Shown: piece after piece, positions 22,743-32,045 of the stretch
Position numbering within the stretch: position 1 is the stretch's first letter
Layout: every line of letters begins with the position of its first letter
Assembly (NCBI GenBank): GCA_029817715.1
Contig: JARUPY010000434.1
Span: forward strand, 1,054,001-1,118,000
DNA from: Melastoma dodecandrum
Lineage: Eukaryota > Streptophyta > Magnoliopsida > Myrtales > Melastomataceae
Direction of reading: 5' to 3'
DNA length: 64,000 nucleotides
The notes under the pieces: model-generated
The model's database searches: none
What the model was told of the DNA's origin: nothing
Seen by the model: only the letters and a program-made list of their open reading frames with translations
Program-made: the position numbers and the translations under genes

Positions 22743-25294
22743 TGTACGCGCGCCTTCCGGCCTAGCACGCGCGCGGTGGTTCGGACGACCCGAGGATCCG
22801 GGCCCGCTCCCCTAGAGTCTTCCGGTCGGCGTCGCGACTTGAGCGTCAAACACTGCGGAAAAGACCGAGGGGGTCCTTCCTTCGATTCCTGATCGGGTCT
22901 GCCCAGACTTTTCGCCGTTCGTCTCCATGCTCCTTAAGAGGCGACGGGCGAAAAGGAGCGCATGGCCCGAGGAGGAAGCTTCAGGAGGTTCCAAGAGCGG
23001 CTCGCGTCGCCGTCACCTATCCAAAACGACTTCGTAAAAAAGGTTTTTTTTTTTAATTATACGGAGTCGCCACCGACTTAGTTTTTTTTTTTAAGCTTGG
23101 TTTAAGTCGGAAAACCAGAGTGGATTCGATGATTCCTAATTACTAACTCTTACATCTAAACATGCGAAGAGGTGGCGTTTGCTCCAAAAGTTTGCTTTTG
23201 GTTAACGGGCGTTGGACCCGATCCGAGCATGACTCCGGACTCATGTAATTGTTTTACGGGCGCTGGACCCTATTCAGGCGTTGGACCCGAACTCATGTGC
23301 ATTTGTTTAACAGTCACATGCGACAAAAATCCTAAGGGGGCCTAACAGCATGCACCACAACACTCAAACAATAATTTAGATAAAAGAGAGCGGGGAAGGG
23401 TGGTGACTGCGGGCCTATGCAATTGGGCCCGCAGCTCGTTACATGTGTAAATGAGTAATTCGGGGAGGCCCGCACCTCCCCTTTGTACCATCGGTTTGTC
23501 GGTTGGGGCCGTCTGGGACGTTTCCACTTCGGTCCACCGTGCATCATCTTGAAGTTGAAAAAAAAAAACGGAAGCAAACGATGTGAGGTGTTTGAGCCCG
23601 CCGACCGTCAATATGTTCCAAGTGTCACTCGGATTGACGAGATTGTATTTTCACATGCGAAAACATCAAGATAGGAAAATGATTAGTAAATAGTAATATA
23701 TACATGATAAACGCGATGATCATGGACTTCGAAACATATCAATGACATCAAGCAAATTCAAGACATGATGGAAAATCATGCGTAATTGAATGATTCTCAA
23801 CCGCGGCAGCTTTAGTACCTTTCAAAAAAAACATCCATAACTTTCTGCTCAATTCATGAAAATGTGCATATTTAACTTGGAAGAAAGATCCTCAAGTCAG
23901 TAATCCAATAGTGCAAGTTTGAAGCCAATCTAAGGTCTGTAACGAAAGTTATGAACGAAAGAGTGAGATGTCCACATGCAGATCCGAGCTCCGACAGTTT
24001 TGCTGCCTTTCAGAAAAACGTGTATAACTTTTAGATTAGTTCACAAAAATAAGCTTACTTATACTAAGAACAAAGCACTTGAAGTCAGGCATCTAATGGT
24101 ACAAGTTTTAGGTCAATACGATTTCCAAAAAGAAAGTTATGAGTAAAAGAGTGGACTGTCGACATGCAGATCCGCGCCTATAAGTCTTCGAATTCTTCGA
24201 AAACACTCCATTCATAAGTAAATGCCATGTCATTTTAAAACCACTAAAAATTTGTACATGAAACATCATATATAGCTAGTGTGACATGTCTAGAGTATAT
24301 TTGAAGTTCGACGTATGGCAAAAATGTGAATGGTCATGTCCAAACATGTGAAACTTGGTCGTTTGTAACCAGTACAATGTTTCATTCGAAAATCCTAGGT
24401 TGGAGACTCAAATTTAGCTTGGTTGGTGTCCTTTTAGAACCGTATTTAATTTAGAAATTAAATGCAAGTGGTTTCGCACGATTCCGATAAGTACACAAAA
24501 AGATATACAGCAAAAACCGAAGGCTGCGCAGACAGATCCGAAACATGTTTGGACTTACCGAGCTATTTTGGCTCGATGGGAAGGCTGCAATACATCCCAA
24601 CATGCCAGGACGTACGAAGGGGAGGGGATGTGAGAATCTTGGCCTGTTTGTGCGACCACAGGATGTCTCCGGGAGTTGGTTCTTGGCTGTCTAATCCTTG
24701 CGGCTGCGCGAACAAGAAAACGTCAAAGCAAAAGGGAGCCCTCCCGCGAAACTACAAGGCTACGAAAGGTGGTAGTTGAGTCCTCCTCGTCTTTGGACGA
24801 GGGAAGGCAGATCCTAGATGCCGGAGAGAGAAGGCCTCAAGCATGGAGACGACGAGGGGAGGACGTCGGAGGTTGTCCGGGGTCGCCGTTGTTTCTTCTT
24901 GCCACAACCATCGACTTGTGAAGCCGGAACGTGTCCTCCGCGGTAAGGCTGGTTGGGGGGTCTCCGTTGCTCCATGAGCTTACCTTGGTCGAGAGGCTCG
25001 TCGGGAGGAAAGGGGAAGTTCCAAGAACGCTTAGAGGGGGGGAGCTTTTTTTTGTACGTCCGTCTCTCCTTTTTTGTGTGTGTGTGTGTGTATCTCTTCT
25101 ATATAGGAAAGTAACATTTGAAAGTCATAAAATTTTGCAAGTTGAAACGTCTGAAGGGGGGAGCGTTTCCATCTATCCCTGCGTCTTCTGTAACGTGTGT
25201 ATGTGCTCCCGTTTAGGAAGTAAATTTTATTTAATGCAATTAAGGGAATCAAATGAAATATTTATGAATAGGAAAGGATATTTGAGGTATTACA
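22743..25294 (-). mobile_element. Solo LTR of the F family, 2,552 bp, inside Athila gag
   Basis: Starts TGTACGCGC and ends GTATTACA (TGTA..TACA), flanked by ATGGC on both sides. The first 550 bases match LTR F at 4960, including ACGGAGTCGCCACCGACTTA and GGTTAACGGGCGTTGGACCC. It interrupts the Athila gag, and the reading resumes right after the second ATGGC. By analogy with F the LTR reads on the minus strand; CTATATAG at 25099-25106 is in the expected place for its TATA box. A GT-dinucleotide run lies near 25075-25091 and a two-copy ~170 bp repeat around 23825-24175. No coding domain is present. Confidence 0.92.
23825..24175. repeat. ~170 bp tandem duplication inside the solo LTR
   Basis: Both copies run CATAACTTT..TTCA.GAAAAT..CTTGAAGTCAG..CTAAT..TACAAGTTT..AAAGTTATGA..AAAGAGTG..ACATGCAGATCCG; the second begins near 24010. 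LTR F also repeats AAAGTTATG in its array. Confidence 0.75.
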
Positions 25295-25299
25295 ATGGC
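25295..25299. repeat. Target-site duplication ATGGC (right)
   Basis: Perfect match to 22738-22742. Confidence 0.9.
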
Positions 25300-25715
25300 C
25301 AACAGAAGGCATCTACCCGCGGATTCACTGAGAAGTATTAAGTTGATGCATTAACGAAATTGAGTGCCCAGATGGAAGCACTAACTAGAGAGGTAAACGC
25401 ACTTCGATCATCACCACGGGAGCTAATGTTGTTTATTTTGAAGTGCAGGTTGTGGAGCCACCAAAGGACATGAATGAAGTTAATTTTGTGGAGATAAATA
25501 ATCGAAACAAAACACATACAATCCTGGATGGTGGAATCATTTAAATTTCTCCTGGAGAAACAACCAAAGCTAGCAAAAACAAACATAGTCAAGGCTGAAT
25601 CAACCTCCCGGTTATGCGGCCGCAATACGACAGCCCCCAAGTGAGAATAAATCTAACGTGGAGGATTTGTTGAGATTGTTGATCACAAATTAGGAGGAAG
25701 CGAGAAAGCAAACAG
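25300..25715 (+). pseudogene. Athila-type gag, 3' part
   Basis: This continues the gag cut at 22742. It reads KASTRGFTEKY, stop, VDALTKLSAQMEALTREV, then in shifted frames SFWRNN, INHPPGYAAAIRQPP and SNVEDLLRLLI. These are the usual C-terminal Athila Gag phrases. Protease and the rest of pol are absent, so element H ends here by truncation. Confidence 0.8.
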
Positions 25716-26690
25716 GGGATTCATGTACTTAGAGTGAATGTGGGTTGTCTTACTTAGTTCTCAGCTAATGTATTTGTGTGTGTTTCACAAGTCATTTGGG
25801 AGCTCTTGAATGCTTATTCTTACTTATTTTAAAGTGACATTGTATTTTGAGACCTTTACGAGATCAATTGTAATGACTTTGTAAATGTTTCTCATTAATA
25901 ATTAAAAAAATTACATTTTTCTTAAAATAAAATGAGAGGACCTTTCAAGTGATATGATAAGCTAGGTTAAATGTGGAGTGATAAGGATGTGATTTCAAAA
26001 AGAAACAAGTTAATTTTTAAGTCGAAAATGTGGTGCAGTTGCATATGCATTCGTATGACAACGTTGAAATTGTGCCCATGTGCTACCCTCCTTGGTGAAA
26101 AATAGCGAATGGAAATGCCGTTTGTTTTCGTGAAATGTGTACGAAGGATGGTGTATGGTTATTGGATGGTTTGAGCATTTTATGTACGTCAGAACCAAAA
26201 GGGTTGTGAGATATGGTGGTGGTAATGAGTGGTGCGTACACCATGGGGTGGGTGCCTGTGCCTTGAGCCAGTTGTGTATGGTTGTTTAGAGTTTTGTGTA
26301 TTGTAGTCGGAGGTGGTTACATTATGACTCCCTGAAAGGGATTCGTGAGAACTTTCCCTCCGTTGGGGATGGATCGGACAAACGTGGTGTGTGTAGTGAT
26401 CGAAATTTACATGTGCCTTGGGTATCATAGGATGGAAAGACAGTGTGTAATGGAATGCCCTAGGCAAGGAGAATGATGTTCGATGTGGCTGAAATGTGTA
26501 ATGTGGATGGGGACTTAATACATTGCCACATGCTTGGGTTCGGAATGAACGTGATGTTCCCATTAATGACGGCTGAGTTGGATGTGGCTGAAAATGTGAT
26601 TGTGTTTTGGCAAACAAATGGTCGAGGCAAGCACCCGAGTTGGGATACGTGTGTCCTCGGAAAGAGACAACGAGATTCCTAGGAAAAGGA
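25716..26690. other. Unassigned stretch before a chromovirus gag remnant
   Basis: AT-rich up to about 25990, then GTG-rich. The 207-codon minus-strand frame at 26189-26812 is His- and Ser-rich with no family signature, and I do not call it. From its place it could be the leader or LTR of the chromovirus whose gag follows, but I see no terminus or PBS. Confidence 0.4.
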
Positions 26691-27045
26691 AAGTGTCGCT
26701 CATATGATAATTTCAAAAACTCGAGTCGCCGAAGTTCAAGGGTACAAAGGAACCAAAAGTAGCGGAAAATTTCGTGAGCGAGCTTGAGAATATGGCTGAA
26801 TACTCCCTCCAAAGAGGTACGGAGGCGTGAGGGAAGGCAAGCAAGGATAGTGTCGGAGTCATCTACACCGGGGACAGATGGATGGTGTTCAAGAGGATTT
26901 CCTTGTCAAGTACTTCCATTTTTCTTACCATGAGGATAAAATTCTCGAATTCACACCCATGAAGCAAGAAGGGATAACGATGGACGAGTACGAAGGGAGG
27001 TCTGCTGCCTTGACGAAGATCTGCTTGCAAATGGCCCTACCCATG
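26690..27045 (+). pseudogene. Chromovirus-type gag fragment, left part
   Basis: Frames give SPKFKGTKEPKVAENFVSEL, then from 26878 DFLVKYFHFSYHEDKILEF, MKQEGITMDEYEGRSAALTK, typical of Ty3 chromovirus Gag. It is cut at CCATG by the insertion of element G and continues at 30436. Confidence 0.7.
27041..27045. repeat. Target-site duplication CCATG (left) of element G
   Basis: Perfect match to 30431-30435. Confidence 0.9.
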
Positions 27046-28127
27046 TGTTCGCGTAGGAAACGGACCACGTCGGAAATATTTGGCAATTGGACTCACAGGG
27101 AATTGTATGTGGTCGCCAAAAAGATGAATTTCAATGATAAATAATACGGCTGTTAAAAGTTCAAAGTTTTAAAAGAAGAAACGAATGCTTACAGCCATAA
27201 AAATGAAGGAAAAAACGGTGGTGTGGATGACGGAGGCGATGTAGACTCGCTACTGGAGGTGCGACTGGAGCTGACGTCACTGCTGACGCTGTAGACTCGT
27301 TGTCGCGAAAGGTAGACCTGGTGCTAACGTCACTGCTGACGCTGTAAACTCGGTACAGTGCGCTGTAGACTTGCGCCCCGTGAACCAGAGTCTGGCGGAT
27401 GTCGGATGTGGATGCTAAGGCCTTAGATGAACACCTTGGTGGCGGAGATGCAGGCGGAGGATGATCGCCGGAACTACGGTTGCTCGTCCCGACGGTGGAG
27501 GCGATGGTGGAAGCTGGGTGTCGAGACTACGGCTGCTCGTCTCGACGATGGGAGTGCTGGCGGAAGGTTGATCAACGGAGCTACGGTTGCTCACTCCGCT
27601 GTTGGAAGGATGACCCAATAAACCCAGGCCGAGGTATCTACTAAACTAAGGGTGACGAGCAATGCAAAGCTTGTGTTTGGCTGATTGATCGTGATTTTTC
27701 CTAAGGAGAATCTGTTCCCCTTTTATACTGAATCTTGCAAGGCTTGAGTGCTGAACACGTTTGACACGCTCTTAGGATATTTTGAAGGTCGTGGCCCTCT
27801 CAATCAATTCCCTAGAATCTTGGTAATAACCTGACTGGTATACGTGGCTTTTATCCAACTTAACCACTTCTCTCTCTTAAATTAATTATATTAAATCAAA
27901 TCCTCAGATTTTCCTCTATCTGAAGATCTTTCCAAATGGGAACGTGGCCCCATAATCTTCTTCCCGAAAATCTTGGAGTCAAGATCTTTTCTAACCCTCG
28001 TAGACTTAGACCCGACAGTCCTTTGTAGACTTAGTACTTCCCTGGCGGGTTCACACAAAAGTGGGCTTGGACTTATGATTTCTTATAATTAAGCCCAAGA
28101 TTTTTGCCATGTCAACATAAGCCCCCC
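27046..28127 (-). mobile_element. 3' LTR of element G
   Basis: On the minus strand it starts TGTTGACATGGC and ends CGCGAACA. A TATA box lies in CAAGATTCAGTATAAAAGGGG at about 27717-27738. A 54-base internal repeat with paired TGACG motifs lies at 27270-27352. Confidence 0.9.
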
Positions 28128-28142
28128 TCTTAGGATGAGACG
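28128..28142 (-). promoter_or_regulatory. Polypurine tract of element G
   Basis: TAAGAGGGGGGCTTA on the minus strand directly precedes the TG of the 3' LTR, where plus-strand DNA synthesis is primed. Confidence 0.8.
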
Positions 28143-28320
28143 ATCTTAGCTGAGAGTCTAACCCAGCATTGTGAAGTGGTTTGGATTACGAATAATGAAA
28201 CTTAAAACGAAAGGAACTTTGGGGATTTAAAACCTAACGCCAAATTGCGTGATCCCATGGTATTTGCCAAACTCTATAAGCCCGTGTAGGTTGGATCACT
28301 ATGTCTATGTACTTATTTTG

Positions 28321-29295
28321 TTATGCAAGACGTTGTCTTAAATCGTGTTGCAAGCCACCCGAGTCAAAGGGCAAGTGGCACCATAATAATGGGTTGGCCA
28401 TTATTGTTTCTCCAGGTGCCCATAGTTTATGCTCGAGAATTTCAAGGTTCTCTACGAAGTTAACCTCTGGTTGGAAAGTATGAAAAGTATGAATTGTAAT
28501 TTCATTTTTTAATGGTTGGACGTCGATTACACGCACATAATTTGGCATAACTTGTTCTACCACTTGTACCCCAACATCTTTAAGGGTTGGCAGACCAAAT
28601 TGCTTAACTTTATCAACCTCTAGCGACGGGTTTATTCTGACATCTACATCAATAGGAGATATTGTTATGGGCACGTACTCCTCCGTGGGTGTTTTTGGTA
28701 CGAATGAATAATTTGTTATGGGAGGTTCGGGAGTGGGGATATAACCCTCGACGGAAGGTTCCGTATGAAAACTCTCTCTTTGTCGATATAAATGAGCATT
28801 GTTCGCATACTCATTTATTTTGAAGCCCCCATAAGTAAAGTTTTCGAAAACTTGTGCCGGGACGAAAGAGCTGGGCTGCCTGGCTCTATTGGCTTTATGA
28901 GTATACTTGTCCCAATCTACATCGTCGTTGTCGTAGACATGGTCAGGACTGATCATTTTCGTAGACTCGTCACGAGTCCTTTCCCAGTTTTTTGGCTTTG
29001 CAGCGGCGCTTGGCCGGTTTAAGGCACTGATTTGCTCTAGAATCCGAGTCATGTTGTTTTCCAGTCCAGATATCCGTCTGTCGACCAAATTCTTCATATC
29101 GTTAAATTTCTTATGGAACTCGAGCCTCGACATGAATTCGGAAGGCGCGTGTCCCACAAACTCGGTCTGTGTTTCGTTCAACTGACCACTTAGGGCCACA
29201 TTTTCGGTGATCATATCCCCTGTTTGAAAAGTACCATCTCCATCTAATGGAGATGGGGGATCGCGGTTCGCACCACTTCTAGTATTTTTTGCCAT
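28321..29295 (-). CDS. Gag-like protein of element G lacking the capsid core
   Basis: An uninterrupted ORF of 324 codons starts 28 bases after the PBS on the minus strand, so the ATG at 29295 is well placed. The N-terminal third (MAKNTRSG.., SEFMSRLEFHKKF, a heptad-like VDRRISGLENNMTRILEQIS at about residues 91-110) matches the N-terminus of element A and B gag. About residues 235-250 (VGVQVVEQVM) match the start of the capsid region (VVAQVVEQM in A). The next residues, NEITIHTFHTF and APGETIMANPL, match the gag C-terminus (DEIAIHTFDIF, APGEAIVANVL in A). The capsid domain and zinc motif between them are missing. It may still bind partners or RNA through its ends; that is speculation. Confidence 0.8.
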   Translation of the reverse strand: MAKNTRSGANRDPPSPLDGDGTFQTGDMITENVALSGQLNETQTEFVGHAPSEFMSRLEFHKKFNDMKNLVDRRISGLENNMTRILEQISALNRPSAAAKPKNWERTRDESTKMISPDHVYDNDDVDWDKYTHKANRARQPSSFVPAQVFENFTYGGFKINEYANNAHLYRQRESFHTEPSVEGYIPTPEPPITNYSFVPKTPTEEYVPITISPIDVDVRINPSLEVDKVKQFGLPTLKDVGVQVVEQVMPNYVRVIDVQPLKNEITIHTFHTFQPEVNFVENLEILEHKLWAPGETIMANPLLWCHLPFDSGGLQHDLRQRLA

Positions 29296-29321
29296 CTACA
29301 AATATGAGGTATTTTACTCGT

Positions 29322-29340
29322 CTCCCACTGTGGTCGCCAA
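29322..29340 (-). promoter_or_regulatory. Primer-binding site of element G
   Basis: TTGGCGACCACAGTGGGA on the minus strand, five bases after the end of the 5' LTR. It is almost the same as the PBS of element A. Confidence 0.8.
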
Positions 29341-29345
29341 AGACG

Positions 29346-30430
29346 TGTTCGCGTAGGAAACGGACCACGTCGGAAATATTTGGCAATTGGACTCATAGGG
29401 AATTGTATGTGGTCGCCAGAAAGATGAATTTCAACGATAAATAATACGGCTGTTACAAGTTCAAAGTTTTAAAAGAAGAAACGAATACTTACAGCCATAA
29501 AAATGATGGAAAAAACGGTGGTATGGATGACGGAGGCGATGTAGACTCGCTGCTGGAGGTGCGACTGGAGCTGACATCACTGCTGACGCTGTAGACTCGT
29601 TGACGCGAAACGTAGACCTGGTGCTGACGTCACTGCTGACGCTGTAGACTCGGTACAGTGCGCTGTAGACTTACGCCCCATGAAGCAGAGTCTGGCGGAT
29701 GTCGGATGTGGATGCTAAGGCATCGGATGAACACCTTGGTGGCGGAGATGCAGGCGGAGGATGATCGCCGGAACTACGGTTGCTCGTCCCGACGGTGGAG
29801 GCGATGGTGGAAGCTGGGTGTCGAGACTACGGCTGCTCGTCTCGACGATGGGAGTGCTGGCGGAAGGTTGATCAATGGAGCTACGGTTGCTCACTCCACT
29901 GTTGAAAGGATGACCCAATAAACCCAGGCCGAGGTATCTACTAAACTAAGGGTGACGAGCAATGCAAAGCTTGTGTTTGGCTGATTGATCGTGATTTTTC
30001 CTAAGGAGAATCTGTTCCCCTTTTATACTGAATCTTGCAAGGCTTGAGTGCTAAACACGTTTGACACGTTCTTAGGATGTTTTGAAGGTCGTGGCCGTCT
30101 CAATCAATTCCCTAGAATCTTGGTAATAACCTGGTATACGTGGCTTTTATCCAACTTAACCACGTCTCTTTCTTAAATTAATTATATTAAATCAAATCCT
30201 CAGATTTTCCTCTTTCTGAAGATCTTTCCAAATGGGAACGTGGCCCCATAATCTTCTTCCCGAAAATCTTGGAGTCAAGATCTTTTCTGACCATCGTAGA
30301 CACGGACCCTCGTAGACTTAGACCCGACAATCCTTTGTAGACTTAGTACTTCCCTGGCGGGTTCACACAAAAGTGGGCTTGGACTTATGATTTCTTATAA
30401 TTAAGCCTAATATTTTTGCCATGTCTAACA
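29346..30430 (-). mobile_element. 5' LTR of element G
   Basis: Near-identical to 27046-28127. It starts TGTTAGACATGG and ends CGCGAACA on the minus strand. Relative to the left LTR it lacks the four bases ACTG near 30132 and has a 16-base gain near 30295. Confidence 0.9.
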
Positions 30431-30435
30431 CCATG
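30431..30435. repeat. Target-site duplication CCATG (right) of element G
   Basis: Perfect match to 27041-27045. Confidence 0.9.
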
Positions 30436-30760
30436 CTCCTCCTACGAGGATATCTACCGCCGAACTCAAAACATGGAGAAAGCATTGACGGTAGTGATGG
30501 TTAAGGGGGAAGCGGAGAGTTCGAGGAAAGCGATTGCGAGTGGGCTGCCTCCTCACAAAACATTCAGGCCGGGAGGAGAAATGTGGGAAACTAATGTGGG
30601 AAACCCGAACACGAGGAGGAATTGTCCCCAAGAACGCGGAATGTCGGGAAGTCGGACAATGGGATCAAAGTGCGCTGAGGCCCCAGGGAGGGGTTTTTTT
30701 TCTTTTAGTTTTATTATAATATTTAAAAAAAATAAGTTAAAAATTAATAATTTATAAGTT
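30436..30760 (+). pseudogene. Chromovirus-type gag fragment, right part
   Basis: Continues the gag interrupted at 27045. The recognisable phrase YEDIYRRTQNMEKAL is followed by VMVKGEAESSRKA. It is in a different frame from the left part, so a frameshift lies near the junction. It fades into AT-rich DNA after about 30690. Confidence 0.6.
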
Positions 30761-32045
30761 TAAGTAGGTGCGGATTCCTAGTATGATGGTTTTGAATTTA
30801 AGACGACAGGCATTGTCTTTATTCAAGTAATTCCGCCTCATGTTTTGTGTTGTCCTTGTTCAACTAATTCCTCCCACACATAAACCAATCTCTTCACTTA
30901 AATCAAACTCCAGAGCTCCATGTAATCTCAACCTGGCCGCAATCCAGATAGAGTGTCGTCAGTTACACTCTTCTACTGACTTTCCTATATCCCAAACTCA
31001 GAAAGCCTCCGGCACGACACAGTTTCGTATAATACATGGGATTACAGCAAGAAAGAGCACCCTGGCTCGAATTCATAACTGAGCACCTATGCAACAGGGA
31101 GCAAATCGCATCTGGGCCACAAATATCAACGGATAAACCCGAACAACTCTTGACAGCTGTGACACAAATGATTATGATGAAGCCATGATTAACGCTAAGC
31201 AGGGGTGGTCCTCATTCTGGAAACCGGACAAAGACCTGCTAATACCCACAGAAAATCACATTGCACCTAAAGAATTAAATTGCTTCAACCACATTCACTA
31301 ATACAGGGGTAAGATGACCCCAGGTTCTGTCAGAAGCCCTACACCAAACAACTCCCGATACATGTACGCGTACGTTTTGCTACCTAGACTCATCACTTTG
31401 CTCTGCCTTCGGACATTGAATAGAAGTCCCGGTATGTATGCACACTGTTCGGTTCTCACACTTTTTGGATGACCGAGTAGCACAACAAAAGGAAAAGGAG
31501 GCCGATCGGTAATTTCAGTTTCTCACAAGTACAGCGCAACACGAGATGTCAAAATTTAGACGAGTTTTTGGTTCTTCAAACAACAAGGAGCTGGGTCAAC
31601 TATTCAATCCATCGACTCATTTTGTATGGAAGGCCATTTTGAGGGCCATGGCGAACTGCTTTAAGGTCCCCGGCACCAATTGCACTGTATAAAGACGTTA
31701 GGAAATCGACCTCAGCATGACTACTTGGGCTTTTAAGGTAACCAAGGAGAACTGAAGGTTATGGAAGAAAGGGGAAAGGGCTTGAATTATGAGTTAATGT
31801 AACTATCTTTGAAACAGAGAAGTGAGCCAAGGAGGCGGAATGCAAGATTATATATACATCGTTGACAGGAAATCATGTGGTCATGATACAGCCTCAGAGA
31901 TCAGGCAACACAAGCTCATTAAGGATGTGAAGTCTCAGGGATGAAACGGGTGAAAAATATTTGATGACAAAAATACCAAATCACTAGCCAAAAAGCAGAC
32001 AGCATCTCATGCATGTAGTCGATGCGAATTACAGAATAGTGTACC
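30761..32045. other. Intergenic DNA with the probable 3' UTR of LIP1
   Basis: No coding domain is recognised. The part nearest 32045 directly follows the LIP1 stop on the minus strand and should include its 3' UTR and poly(A) site, but I cannot place the site. The rest (30840-31500) has ordinary base composition with only short open frames. Confidence 0.5.

Larger units (their letters stand above)
27046..30430 (-). mobile_element. Element G: complete 3.4 kb non-autonomous LTR retrotransposon
   Basis: It has two LTRs of 1,082 and 1,085 bases flanked by CCATG, with TGTT..AACA termini on the coding (minus) strand. A PBS lies beside the right LTR and a PPT beside the left, and the 1,218-base interior carries a single gag-like ORF. 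No pol is present. I count roughly 35 to 40 differences between the LTRs by eye (about 96-97 % identity), so it is fairly young. PBS, LTR end and the first residues of the ORF match element A, so G looks like a Tat-family deletion derivative resembling the gag-only elements described in plants as TR-GAG. Confidence 0.9.

Noticed and set aside
26189..26812. 207-codon minus-strand frame, His/Ser/Pro-rich
   Set aside because: Antisense to the start of a chromovirus gag, biased composition, no domain.
30840..31082. 80-codon plus-strand frame downstream of LIP1
   Set aside because: No recognised domain and no splice partner; could not be separated from chance.
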